From Candidatus Saccharibacteria bacterium GW2011_GWC2_48_9 (GTDB lineage: Bacteria > Patescibacteriota > Saccharimonadia > Saccharimonadales > Saccharimonadaceae), in the NCBI GenBank assembly GCA_001003725.1, contig LCPR01000005.1, positions 62,001-126,000 on the forward strand: 64,000 nt of DNA. Reading direction: 5' to 3'. Below are positions 51,433 through 59,962 of the stretch, in pieces (the first letter of the stretch is position 1; the number at the start of each line of letters is the position of its first letter). The position numbers were made by a program, and so were the translations under genes. The notes beneath the pieces are model-generated. The model searched no databases. It saw only the letters and a list, made by a program, of their open reading frames with translations, and was not told the DNA's origin.

Positions 51433-53949
51433 TTATAGCTGTTTAAGCGCAGCGATGACAGCAGGTTGATCGCGCGCAATCAGTTCGACCTTACCCTCAA
51501 TTTCACTTATGCCGAGTTGAATTGCACGCGTGAGCGCAGGGATGTCTTGCTTTGGAGTAAAAAACTCCTTGTATTCGGCAAGTTGCTGCTTAGTAGTAAG
51601 GCCACCGGCACTATAACGAGGGTAGTCATCGTAGCTCTTGTCACCCCCAAAGGTCTGTTCGATCCACTGCCAGTTGTCGCGCATCCACTGCCACGCTTGC
51701 GCCCGCGATTCGCGCCCACGCACCAGATATACAAACCAGCGCGCTACATCTTGAGGTTTGATTATTTCGGTGTTCTTGATTGAAGCGAGTAGCAAATCAA
51801 TTTTTTCGGCTACACGCGTACTGGTGATCCCGATGGCGATATCTTGTTTGAGCTCTGCACTCGAAGTGCTACGGTAACGTTCTAGCAATGAATCGACTAT
51901 ATGTCCGTCTCCATAGCGTGCAACTGAACTGATGACAAGCGCACGAAGCTCAGGATCGATCTCTTCTAGTGAGGTGGCCTCATAGATTGATTGAGCGGTT
52001 GCAATTGCTTCAGTGTCCTCTCCATATAGCGTAAGACCTAAGATTGTACTGCGAAGTTTAGTTCTTTCCTCTGACTCGCCTTCCTGCGGCTGCCAACCGA
52101 GCTCTTTGTAAAGTGTTGAGGAGATATCTTTTGAAAACAGGCGTAACTTTTGCTCTGCTTCTGTATCGTCTTGTACAAACTTTTTGAGCTCTCCGAGTGC
52201 AAGCGATATGATATTCCAGACAGGTTCACTTGTCTCGTGTTTGTAGGCGTCCAGAAGTGGTAGTAGTTGATCGGACGCAAGTACCCCGCCGCGTGCGAGA
52301 AGTGTTGCTTCGTGCAAGAATTGAATTTTCGAAAGACTATCGATTGTGCCGTGCTGCACGGAGCCTACGATACGTGCAAAAAGCTCATTATCGTAGTGGG
52401 TGATAAAGTGTGCTGTATCGCCGGAATTCAGCGCAAAAGCTGTGTCGGCAGGAACTGTGAAGGAGATGCTTTCTTCGGTTAGCAGCTCGGGTGCTGACTC
52501 TGTCGTAGCATTGAGAGGGATAGGCCACCTCGCACCCGTATTGGTATGGCTGCCGATAAAGAATTGTTCCTGCGATAGTGTCGCTTTACCGTCTGACAGA
52601 GAAGCGTGTACGACGGGATATCCAGGCTGAGACGTCCATGTATTCATCATCTCAACAATGTTTTTTCCGCTTGCGTTTGAAAGCGCCTGCCAAAGATTGT
52701 CGCCAATTGTGTTGTCGTATGAATACTCTTTAAAATACTGCGCGAGACCGCGTTGAAATGCATCTTCGCCAACAAAATGCTGTATCATGCGGAGTAGGCG
52801 AGCTCCCTTGGCGTAGACGATTGCTGGGTCAAATAAGGTGCTGATTTCGTCCGGATGATTGACGTCTACCTGTACCGCCTGTACTCCATCGAGCGCATCG
52901 CGTCTGAGTGCGGCAATAGACTCGTGTGTCGCAAAATCAAGCCAAATATTCCATTCTGGGTGTAGTGCGTCAACTGCCACGTATTCCATAAGCGTTGCAA
53001 AACTTTCATTGAGCCAGAGATCATTCCACCACTTCATGGTCACAAGATTGCCGAACCACTGATGCGCAAGCTCATGTGCAATAACGGTTGCAATGTATTG
53101 TCGACTTGAGATGCTGGTGGTGCGTGGGTCCGCGAGTAAGGCCATCTCGCGGTAGGTGATAAGCCCCCAGTTTTCCATAGCTCCAGAGCTAAAGTCGGGT
53201 AACGCGACATGGTCGGCCTTCGGTAGGGGGTAGGATGTGCCGAAATAATCGTTGTAAAACTCAATACTGCGTACGGCTATATCAAGAGGAAAATCTAGCG
53301 ACGCGGTAGGTTGTGCATGTGTTGCCCAGATGTTCACTTCGACGCCGTCTTTGGTGGTGGCGGATTTTTTCTGAAGCTCACCTACGACAAAAGCAAGCAA
53401 ATAGCTGCTCATTTTCGGGCTTGTTTGAAACTTCGTTACTAAACCCTCGGGCTCGTTTCGTTGCCATTCGATAGGCATGTTGCCAAGTACTGACACGTCA
53501 TTTTCGGTGGTGAGCGTCAGGTCGAACGTTGCTTTGGCCGCAGGTTCGTCAACACAAGGAAACACCTCGCGCGCATGATGGCTTTCGAACTGAGTTGCAA
53601 GTAGCTCTTTTTTCTTGCCTTCAACTTCAAAATAGCACGGGTACAGGCCATGCATCGCATCGGTTATTGTGCCGGAAAATTGAATCACGGCGATATGCTC
53701 ACCCGCGGTTATGGAGTTGCTTGTAATACGTAGCTCATCGTTGTCCTTTAGTTGCCACTCTGCAACCTGGCCATCAATGGTGGTCGAAGTAATGTCGAGG
53801 TCTTTTGCGTGAAGGGCTATGTGCGTACCATGTACGTAACCAGCGACGCTAACCGTGCCGTGGAAAGTACGGGCTGTGCGATCAAGAGTGAGTGATAAAT
53901 CATAGTGTTCGGGTACGAATGAATCGAGTAGATGAGAAAAAGTTTGCAT
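51433..53949 (-). CDS. M1-family aminopeptidase
   Basis: An 838-residue zinc aminopeptidase: 'GAMEN' (256-260) binds the substrate N-terminus, and HELAH (292-296) with NESFA gives H-E-x-x-H-x18-E. An ERAP-like C-terminal helical domain follows. It has no signal peptide, so it probably processes peptides in the cytoplasm, including ones taken from a host. Minus-strand TACAAT (53956-53961) ends six bases before ATG 53949. It is divergent from the secreted nuclease gene 32 bases away. Confidence 0.93.
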   Translation of the reverse strand: MQTFSHLLDSFVPEHYDLSLTLDRTARTFHGTVSVAGYVHGTHIALHAKDLDITSTTIDGQVAEWQLKDNDELRITSNSITAGEHIAVIQFSGTITDAMHGLYPCYFEVEGKKKELLATQFESHHAREVFPCVDEPAAKATFDLTLTTENDVSVLGNMPIEWQRNEPEGLVTKFQTSPKMSSYLLAFVVGELQKKSATTKDGVEVNIWATHAQPTASLDFPLDIAVRSIEFYNDYFGTSYPLPKADHVALPDFSSGAMENWGLITYREMALLADPRTTSISSRQYIATVIAHELAHQWFGNLVTMKWWNDLWLNESFATLMEYVAVDALHPEWNIWLDFATHESIAALRRDALDGVQAVQVDVNHPDEISTLFDPAIVYAKGARLLRMIQHFVGEDAFQRGLAQYFKEYSYDNTIGDNLWQALSNASGKNIVEMMNTWTSQPGYPVVHASLSDGKATLSQEQFFIGSHTNTGARWPIPLNATTESAPELLTEESISFTVPADTAFALNSGDTAHFITHYDNELFARIVGSVQHGTIDSLSKIQFLHEATLLARGGVLASDQLLPLLDAYKHETSEPVWNIISLALGELKKFVQDDTEAEQKLRLFSKDISSTLYKELGWQPQEGESEERTKLRSTILGLTLYGEDTEAIATAQSIYEATSLEEIDPELRALVISSVARYGDGHIVDSLLERYRSTSSAELKQDIAIGITSTRVAEKIDLLLASIKNTEIIKPQDVARWFVYLVRGRESRAQAWQWMRDNWQWIEQTFGGDKSYDDYPRYSAGGLTTKQQLAEYKEFFTPKQDIPALTRAIQLGISEIEGKVELIARDQPAVIAALKQL

Positions 53950-53981
53950 ATACCCATTGTAACAAAGTTAAATAGGAGTAT

Positions 53982-54704
53982 ATGAAACCAAATCTCAAAG
54001 TTCGCCGACTCGTTGTAGTACTTATCGTAGCGATAGTAAGCTTATCTTCCTTGGCATATGATATGGCCCAAGATGAATTGCTTGTAGTGCAGGAGCCACG
54101 TCATGCGCCCGATGCCCCAGCAAAGCAGGAGCTGTCGGATTCGCCCACCGCGCAGAGTATTTTAAGTAGTCTTGAGGTAAAGGGACGTGCACCCAAAACA
54201 GGCTACGAGCGCGCGCAATTTAGTAGCGGATGGGGTAGGTTAGCCGAGTGCGATCTTCGCAATATTATATTGCGGCGTGATCTAGACGACACTCAGACGG
54301 ATGACAACTGCAGGGTAGTGAGTGGTACGCTACAAGATCCATACACAGGTGCACAGATTGAGTTTACTAGGGGTAAGACGACGAGCGATGATGTGCAGAT
54401 TGATCATGTTGTAGCACTGAGTAATGCGTGGCAAACTGGCGCCCAGCAGCTGTCGAGCGAGCAGCGCCGTTCGTTTGCGAATGATCCGCTTAATCTTGTA
54501 GCTGTCGACGGCGCGGCAAATCAGCAAAAAAGCGATGGAGACGCGGCCACGTGGCTACCTGCAGACAAGTCGTTTCGCTGTCAGTACGTTGCCCGGCAGA
54601 TTGCGGTAAAGCAAGCCTATTCTCTCTGGGTTACGTCTGCTGAAAAGTTGGCGATGGAAACGGTACTACGACGTTGTCCGGGTCAACAAATTCCGGTTCA
54701 GTAA
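53982..54704 (+). CDS. Secreted HNH nuclease (DUF1524/GmrSD-type)
   Basis: A 240-residue protein with an N-terminal signal or anchor (LVVVLIVAIVSLSSLAY), a Pro/Ala/Glu-rich linker and a C-terminal HNH domain. Motif 'QIDHVVALSNAW' carries the catalytic His, and 'FANDPLNLVAVDGAANQQKSD' holds the N residues; 'WLPADKSFRCQYVARQIAVKQAYSL' is typical of secreted actinobacterial nucleases of this family. Several cysteines suggest disulfides outside the cell. It probably degrades DNA outside the cell, supplying nucleotides, which many CPR bacteria cannot make. Its 3' end overlaps the converging GNAT gene by 74 bases. Confidence 0.88.
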   Translation: MKPNLKVRRLVVVLIVAIVSLSSLAYDMAQDELLVVQEPRHAPDAPAKQELSDSPTAQSILSSLEVKGRAPKTGYERAQFSSGWGRLAECDLRNIILRRDLDDTQTDDNCRVVSGTLQDPYTGAQIEFTRGKTTSDDVQIDHVVALSNAWQTGAQQLSSEQRRSFANDPLNLVAVDGAANQQKSDGDAATWLPADKSFRCQYVARQIAVKQAYSLWVTSAEKLAMETVLRRCPGQQIPVQ

Positions 54705-55242
54705 ATGCGTCTGGCTGGAACTCGCGTTCGATTGCTCTGGAGCCCATGGTACGTAGGTCTTGCTCTGTGTAGCGAATTCTATTAACGCCTCCATTGTAGC
54801 GGTATCGCGTAAGTAGCGCGTCGAAACTATTTGTGTCGGAGCTATCGATTGATAAAGAAGCTGACGCGCCGTTGCGGCGTGAACGCGCGCCGTATATGAT
54901 AGAACGCGCGACGTGATCTACTAGTTGTATCGGCGATGTGTAGCTCTGGCTTTCGTCTGCGTACAGGTGTGTGAGCTCGAATGCAGAACGTCTGCTTTCG
55001 GGGTTAAGCGAGAATACTCGCTCCATATGCGCCATGCCGACGGGTGTGTTGTCAGGGGTTGTGGCAACGAATATCTGCTCGTTGCCACTGGAGTTTTCAA
55101 TAATGTGGCCTATTGCCTTATGAAATGCTTTCGAACGAAATGCGGGATAGCTTTGAAACTGTTTGAGTGTGTCATACATGCCGCGAATTGCAGGTATGTC
55201 GTCGGCCGTAGCGAGCCTGGTGTGAATTCTTTCTGTTGTCAT
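54631..55242 (-). CDS. GNAT-type acetyltransferase-like protein
   Basis: A 203-residue protein: 'HTRLATADDIPAIRGMYDTLKQF' is a typical GNAT start, 'QIFVATTPDNTPVGMAHMERVF' a central strand pair, and 'AFELTHLYADESQSYTSPIQLVDHVARSIIYGARSR' fits the acetyl-CoA loop region, though the R/Q-x-x-G-x-G/A signature is weak. The C-terminus (residues about 165-203) is Pro/Asp-rich. The start ATG 55242 has minus-strand TATACT (55250-55255) seven bases upstream. It overlaps the converging nuclease gene by 74 bases. Confidence 0.65.
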   Translation of the reverse strand: MTTERIHTRLATADDIPAIRGMYDTLKQFQSYPAFRSKAFHKAIGHIIENSSGNEQIFVATTPDNTPVGMAHMERVFSLNPESRRSAFELTHLYADESQSYTSPIQLVDHVARSIIYGARSRRNGASASLSIDSSDTNSFDALLTRYRYNGGVNRIRYTEQDLRTMGSRAIEREFQPDAFTEPEFVDPDNVVVPFPSPTFQQT

Positions 55243-55333
55243 GGTACGAAGTATAGTGCGCTATATTGACATATGACAAAAATATATTTATTATGATCAA
55301 TATTAGTACTAATTGTTTAGAATTGATCAGATA

Positions 55334-55966
55334 ATGATAACTGTCACCGATAGAGTCCGCAGCTGGGTACAGAGAAATCCGTCGTACGCGCTACATATGC
55401 GCCATGGTATCATCAACTACTCATCGCTTGCGCGGCGTATTAAGCCGGACATTGAGCATGATGTGGGCGAGCGCGTATCAGTAGAGGCCATTACTATCGC
55501 GCTCAACAGGGTGGCAAAAACCTTGACTGACCAAGACGCTGTAGATTACAGCGCGTACTTAGGGGAGGTTTCGGTGCAGTCTGGGCTGGGGGTTTTGACT
55601 ATTCCTCAGTCTGAGACGAGTATGGATCAGTTCTTTACTGCGGCGAAGAGATTGCACGAGCAAAATGAATACATGGTCTACACGCGAGGTTTATGGTATA
55701 CGGCGTTGATCGGACGTACCGAAGTAATCGATGAACTTGAGACAGCCCTCCAGGGGACTGTAACCTCAAGGGATATCGTAGGTATTACTGTAAAACTGCG
55801 GATAGGACACTTACCGGTTCCAGGAGTGTGTGCGTATGTGCTACAAATTCTCGCAAATCGAGGTATAAACCTTGTCGAGGTGACTTCGTCACACAATGAG
55901 CTGACTGTGTTCGTGCATAATAACCGCACTAGCGAAGCGGTCGCCCTTCTCGTTATGAATGACTAG
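55334..55966 (+). CDS. ACT-domain-like protein
   Basis: A 210-residue protein. The N-terminal 70 residues are helical and basic (DRVRSWVQRNPSYALHMRHGIINYSSLARRI). The C-terminal part reads as an ACT regulatory fold: 'IVGITVKLRIGHLPVPGVCAYVLQILANRGINLVEVTSSHNELTVFVHNNRTSEAVALL'. ACT domains bind amino acids or other small ligands. The ATG at 55334 is preferred over the TTG at 55313. I recall similar proteins in archaea and CPR without a known role. It overlaps the end of the converging fusion gene by four bases. Confidence 0.7.
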   Translation: MITVTDRVRSWVQRNPSYALHMRHGIINYSSLARRIKPDIEHDVGERVSVEAITIALNRVAKTLTDQDAVDYSAYLGEVSVQSGLGVLTIPQSETSMDQFFTAAKRLHEQNEYMVYTRGLWYTALIGRTEVIDELETALQGTVTSRDIVGITVKLRIGHLPVPGVCAYVLQILANRGINLVEVTSSHNELTVFVHNNRTSEAVALLVMND

Positions 55967-57972
55967 AATATTGTTTTAATAGAATCTTGCTGAATAGTCG
56001 CGTTGCTATTGGCTTGAACGAGTTTTTTAAACAGGTCCTGTGCATGTGACAGGTTCTCGGACTTACCGCTCCATGCTTGGATAACGGGCTCTTGTAGCGC
56101 GCGTGAATAGCTAAATGTGATTGGCCAGGCCTGCGCACCCTTGTTGGTGATAGCTTGCAGGTTATTCGTAGCCTGCAGTGGTTCTTGGCCACCTGACAAG
56201 AATACGATTCCTGCGAGGTCGTGTGGAACATGGTGAGAGAAGACGTCTACCGTGGCCACCGCAACTGCTTCGGGCGATGACTGAGGCTGCTTGCTGCCAG
56301 CCAGTACCATACTGGTCTTGAGTAGCATTGCTTTTCGATGTACGCCAAGGAGTGCAAGCTCTTCAAACAGTGCATCGAGCACACGAGAGCTTACCGCTTT
56401 GGCGCGCTCTATGGTGAAATCACCTTCATGAACAATCTCTGGTTCAACAATCGGCACGATGCCGGCGTTTTGACAATCGAGCGCGTAGCGGGCAAGAGCA
56501 TGCACGTTTGCTGCTATTGCCGCATCGCTCGGCAGAGTATCGGTTACGGTAAATGCTGCTCTCCATTTTGCAAAGCGAATGCCCATAGCGTAATATTCGG
56601 CGAGTCGCTCTGGTAGCCCGTCGAGTCCACTGGTGACTCCTTCGCCCTCAAAGCCCGGAAGTGGCACGATGCCTTTGTCGACTTTTACGCCAGGGATAAT
56701 ACCACGTGACTGTAGGAGCTCCGGAAACGGTGTGCCGTCGTCAGCTTTTTGCCGTGCTGTCTCGTCGAATAGAATAACGCCGCTGAGGTGGGTCTCGATA
56801 CCAGGTGAGGTAAAGAAAAGCTGTCGGTATGTGCGACGAACCTCTTCGCTGTCGTCGATGCCGTATTGTTCGAATCGCTTGTGGATACTGCCACCGCTTT
56901 CATCGGCTGCAAATATTCCCTTGGGGTTCTCAACAAGCGATTGAGCAATTTCTTCGGGTGACTGCTCCGAAGAGCCAGATATGACAGTGGGAATATATTC
57001 TGCTGGAGCGTCTGCCAGAAGTTGCAAGATGTCATCCTTACTGAGTAGGCCTGCCTGGGCGCCAAGATGCTGACACACATTCATGCTGTTGATAGGTGCC
57101 CAGCTAAGGGCGGTCTCAAGACTCTCACCCTGAGCGAGAGCGGTTGTTATGGTTGAAGCAAATGCGTCACCGGCTCCCGTCCTGTCGAGTGGAGGCTTAG
57201 GATCAGGGTAGTTGGGGATGGAGATGATTTTCTTGCCATCTGAAGCATATGAGCCATTTGGGCCATCAGTTATGACTACGACCTCCGGCCCAAGATTGTG
57301 GAGCCCATCGAACAAGTCTTCGAGATTCTCTAGCGCGCGCCCAGTCACGTCAGCAGCCTCTTCTTTGTTCATACATACCATGTGTGAACGTGCGTACACC
57401 TCAGCCAGTTTTTCTGCACCCCATTTGAAATGGAATGTTCCAGGTTGAAACACAAGTTTTGTATCTGGGTGTTTGCCAAGATACTCGAGAAGTTCCATGT
57501 GAAGCTGCCAAGAGGCGCCATCGAGGGCACTAAGATAAATCCATTCGGGCACTTCATTCGGTTCTTGCCAGGTATAGTCGTACTTTTCATTCTTAACTAG
57601 GATAGTTCGTTCTGCGCCGTATCGTAGGACATACCAGTAATTTGACTTTTCCCCTTCTGCGATTGAGATAGTCGATGTGTCGACGTGCTGCTCCTTAAGG
57701 TAGCCAAGCATATCTTGGCCAGGAGTGTCGTCGCCCATATACGCCATGAGGCCAGCATTAGCGCCTAGACGGGAGAATGCCACTGCTGCATTAGGCGAGG
57801 GGCCGACCGCTTGCACGATATCAACATGATCATATGGCGGTTTGGTGCCGAAAGGGAGGATGAGTTTTTTATTGCCGTGTTCATCTGTAATTACTTCGGC
57901 TTCGTCGTCTTTGAGCTTAATAAATGCATCGGTCACGATATCACCAATCGCCAATATATACGGTTTGTGCAT
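55963..57972 (-). CDS. Fusion of PfkB-family kinase and class I fructose-bisphosphate aldolase
   Basis: A 669-residue bifunctional protein. Residues 1 to about 315 are a PfkB kinase ('VGPSPNAAVAFSRLGANAGLMAYMGDD', 'DRTGAGDAFAST' at 263-274 with the catalytic Asp). A short linker (about 316-340) leads to a eukaryotic-type class I aldolase (about 345-669): 'KGIFAADESGGSIHKRF', 'GVILFDETARQ', 'GVKVDKGIVPL', 'FAKWRAAF', 'IVPIVEPEI', Schiff-base Lys552 in 'MLLKTSMVLAGSK', and 'FLSGGQ'. If the kinase acts on fructose-6-phosphate, the protein performs two consecutive glycolytic steps. CTAGGAGGTG gives a strong ribosome site before ATG 57972. I see no gap or frameshift at the joint. Confidence 0.92.
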   Translation of the reverse strand: MHKPYILAIGDIVTDAFIKLKDDEAEVITDEHGNKKLILPFGTKPPYDHVDIVQAVGPSPNAAVAFSRLGANAGLMAYMGDDTPGQDMLGYLKEQHVDTSTISIAEGEKSNYWYVLRYGAERTILVKNEKYDYTWQEPNEVPEWIYLSALDGASWQLHMELLEYLGKHPDTKLVFQPGTFHFKWGAEKLAEVYARSHMVCMNKEEAADVTGRALENLEDLFDGLHNLGPEVVVITDGPNGSYASDGKKIISIPNYPDPKPPLDRTGAGDAFASTITTALAQGESLETALSWAPINSMNVCQHLGAQAGLLSKDDILQLLADAPAEYIPTVISGSSEQSPEEIAQSLVENPKGIFAADESGGSIHKRFEQYGIDDSEEVRRTYRQLFFTSPGIETHLSGVILFDETARQKADDGTPFPELLQSRGIIPGVKVDKGIVPLPGFEGEGVTSGLDGLPERLAEYYAMGIRFAKWRAAFTVTDTLPSDAAIAANVHALARYALDCQNAGIVPIVEPEIVHEGDFTIERAKAVSSRVLDALFEELALLGVHRKAMLLKTSMVLAGSKQPQSSPEAVAVATVDVFSHHVPHDLAGIVFLSGGQEPLQATNNLQAITNKGAQAWPITFSYSRALQEPVIQAWSGKSENLSHAQDLFKKLVQANSNATIQQDSIKTIF

Positions 57973-58078
57973 TGAGTCCCACCTCCTAGAGTGTTGCTAA
58001 TTTCTTTTATAGCTATGGTATCACGCTTGTGGCAATAAATAAACAAAGGCAAGCAGTATGTGGTCAACGCATTAGTGT

Positions 58079-58107
58079 TTGACAAAGTTACATCCAGCGC
58101 GTACTAT
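58079..58107 (+). promoter_or_regulatory. Promoter of nusA
   Basis: TTGACA (58079-58084) and TACTAT (58102-58107) are separated by 17 bases, the best two-box promoter in the window, reading into the nusA leader. Confidence 0.7.
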
Positions 58108-58110
58108 AAA

Positions 58111-58144
58111 GGAGTACAACTCCGGCCAGCAGGTCGGATTTTTT
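58111..58144 (+). terminator. Attenuator-like terminator in the nusA leader
   Basis: TCCGGCC (58121-58127) pairs with GGTCGGA (58132-58138), with one G-T pair, followed by TTTTTT (58139-58144): a factor-independent terminator 30 bases before the nusA start. A second, mutually exclusive stem GGAGT (58111-58115)/ACTCC (58119-58123) overlaps its 5' arm. The gene to the left is on the opposite strand, so the terminator can only act on the nusA transcript. Confidence 0.65.
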
Positions 58145-58173
58145 CATAGCTAAACAAAAGGAGTTTTATATAC

Positions 58174-59292
58174 ATGGAAGACATTAATCTTAAACAACTG
58201 CTTCTTGCGGTTCGTACAATCGCAGAAGAAAAAAACCTACCAGAAGAAACGGTGATGAGTGTTATTGAACAGTCAATCGCAGCTGCATGGCGTCGTGATA
58301 ACGGTGAGCGTGAGCAGAATGTGCGCGCAGAGCTCAATACCGTAGAAGGAACGGCAAAGGTATACGTTGTGCGTGAAGTCGTCGAAGACCCAATCAACGA
58401 CGCAATTGAACTTGATGTTGAAGAAGCCCAGAAGTACAAAGCAGGCGCGGTCGTAGGCGATGAAGTCGAAGAGATGTTCGAAGTGACGAAATTTGGTCGT
58501 GTTGCAGCACAAACTGCCAAACAAGTGGTGTTGCAGCGTCTACGCGAAGCAGAGCGTGAAATCGTCCTCGAAGAGTACGAAGATAAGATTGGCACAGTCG
58601 TGACTGGTGTCGTGCAGCGTGTTGAGCCACGAGTAGTGCGCGTAGAGCTCGGGAAAGCTACGGGTATTTTGCCACATAGCGAACAAATACAAGGCGAGTT
58701 CTACAGCGTTGGCGCGCGCATTAAAGTATTCATCAAAGATATCGAACGTGACAATCGTGGTCCTCAGTTGATTCTTTCTCGGGGTAACGAGGCGTTTATC
58801 GAATATTTGTTCCGTCAAGAGGTTCCAGAAATGGAAACAGGAGCAGTTGAAATCAAAGGTATCGCTCGTGAAGCTGGCCGACGCACGAAGATCGCGGTTG
58901 CAAGCACTGTTCCGGGCGTTGACGCTGTCGGTACATTCGTTGGCGGACACGGTACTCGTGTTCAGGCTGTAATGAACGAAGTAGGCGATCAAGAGAAGAT
59001 CGACATTGTGCCTTACGACGAGAACATCGATATGTATATTCGCAATGCACTTAGTCCGGCAGAGGTTGTTGGCCTTGATATTGACGAGGCTGATAAGCGA
59101 GTGAAAGTGTATGTGGCGGAAGATCAGCAGTCGATCGCTATCGGCCGTGGTGGACAGAATGTTCGCCTGGCTAGTCAACTGAGCGGCTATGAACTTGATA
59201 TCGAAGCGAAAGAAGTGACACCAACAGAGCCGAAATCTAAGAAGAACATCGAGGACAGTCTGCTTGATGCACTCGAAGGTTCTGACGAATAA
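58174..59292 (+). CDS. nusA: Transcription termination/antitermination protein NusA
   Basis: A 372-residue protein: an N-terminal RNA-polymerase-binding domain ('IEQSIAAAWRRDNGE'), an S1 domain ('KIGTVVTGVVQRVEPRVVRVELGKATGILPHSEQ'), and two KH domains ('FVGGHGTRVQAVMNEVGDQEKIDIV', 'SIAIGRGGQNVRLASQLSGYELDI'). It increases pausing and intrinsic termination and assists antitermination. It lacks the acidic repeats of longer homologs. AAAAGGAGTT precedes the ATG. An attenuator in its leader suggests self-regulation. A terminator follows the stop. Confidence 0.95.
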   Translation: MEDINLKQLLLAVRTIAEEKNLPEETVMSVIEQSIAAAWRRDNGEREQNVRAELNTVEGTAKVYVVREVVEDPINDAIELDVEEAQKYKAGAVVGDEVEEMFEVTKFGRVAAQTAKQVVLQRLREAEREIVLEEYEDKIGTVVTGVVQRVEPRVVRVELGKATGILPHSEQIQGEFYSVGARIKVFIKDIERDNRGPQLILSRGNEAFIEYLFRQEVPEMETGAVEIKGIAREAGRRTKIAVASTVPGVDAVGTFVGGHGTRVQAVMNEVGDQEKIDIVPYDENIDMYIRNALSPAEVVGLDIDEADKRVKVYVAEDQQSIAIGRGGQNVRLASQLSGYELDIEAKEVTPTEPKSKKNIEDSLLDALEGSDE

Positions 59293-59319
59293 ACCCGAGC
59301 TTGCTTATTTAGAATATAC

Positions 59320-59346
59320 AAAACCGCTCCGCATGTGAGCGGTTTT
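59320..59346 (+). terminator. Intrinsic terminator of nusA
   Basis: AAAACCGCT (59320-59328) pairs with AGCGGTTTT (59338-59346). The downstream promoter box TATAAT (59349-59354) follows directly. Confidence 0.8.
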
Positions 59347-59360
59347 GGTATAATGGAGGT

Positions 59361-59855
59361 ATGGGAATATTTGATTTTATGGGCAAAATGGCAAAAGGGG
59401 AGCCAATATTTGACGAAAATAACGCGCATCGGCAATCTACGGACACAGGCGCTTCTCAGCAGGTACCTACCGTAGATGCTATCCGTCAAAACGGCCACAA
59501 AGTTATACCTGAAATCCGAGTAACGCGCCTTGTCTCTCGGCGCAACGGTTCGAATATGACGACGCACGTATGGTTGCAGAATGATGCGCCATTTGCCGTA
59601 GAAGTACGTAGCTTTCGCGTCATGGGGCAGGCAACCTCGATGAACTACCGGCTTGAACCTGCTCAGGGCAGGGAAGTGAATATCTACAGTGGCCCTGTAG
59701 CTTCGCACGACGACGAAGACGACGCCTATGTCGACTACAGAATTGTGCAAAACGGAGATTACTTTCAGCAACATTTTCATGTTGAGTTCGACCGCCAGTC
59801 GGATGGAATGTACCTACTGGAAGAATTGCACCCCGAGCACGTAAAAGATACTTAG
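59361..59855 (+). CDS. Hypothetical protein between nusA and clpC
   Basis: A 164-residue soluble protein that I do not recognise. It begins with a short hydrophobic, Gly/Met-rich segment (MGIFDFMGKMAKG), then a Gln/Thr-rich stretch and a beta-rich domain (VIPEIRVTRLVSRRNGSNMTTHVWLQNDAPFAVEVRSFRVMG) ending acidic. TATAAT (59349-59354) ends only six bases before the ATG, and the GGAGG between them would lie at or before the transcript's first base, so the mRNA should be leaderless. A CIRCE element begins just after its stop. Confidence 0.65.
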   Translation: MGIFDFMGKMAKGEPIFDENNAHRQSTDTGASQQVPTVDAIRQNGHKVIPEIRVTRLVSRRNGSNMTTHVWLQNDAPFAVEVRSFRVMGQATSMNYRLEPAQGREVNIYSGPVASHDDEDDAYVDYRIVQNGDYFQQHFHVEFDRQSDGMYLLEELHPEHVKDT

Positions 59856-59856
59856 T

Positions 59857-59883
59857 TGGCACTCGCTTGACTCGAGTGCCAGA
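59857..59883 (+). promoter_or_regulatory. CIRCE operator (HrcA binding site) upstream of clpC
   Basis: TTGGCACTC (59857-59865), nine spacer bases and GAGTGCCAG (59875-59883) match the CIRCE consensus TTAGCACTC-N9-GAGTGCTAA with two compensating changes that keep the inverted repeat. The promoter for clpC overlaps its right half, as expected for a repressor site. In many bacteria the HrcA repressor binds CIRCE to control heat-shock genes; hrcA is not in this window. Confidence 0.85.
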
Positions 59884-59897
59884 AAGCATGTATACTG
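59868..59897 (+). promoter_or_regulatory. Promoter of clpC, overlapping CIRCE
   Basis: TTGACT (59868-59873) lies within the CIRCE spacer and TATACT at 59892-59897, 18 bases apart. Repressor bound to CIRCE would cover the -35 box. A second possible -10 (TATAAT, about 59914-59919) lies downstream. Confidence 0.7.
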
Positions 59898-59962
59898 AAA
59901 AGTATAAGATTATCGTATAATGTGAAGTAGCACACTTGCGGTTACAACACGGAGGAAACATT

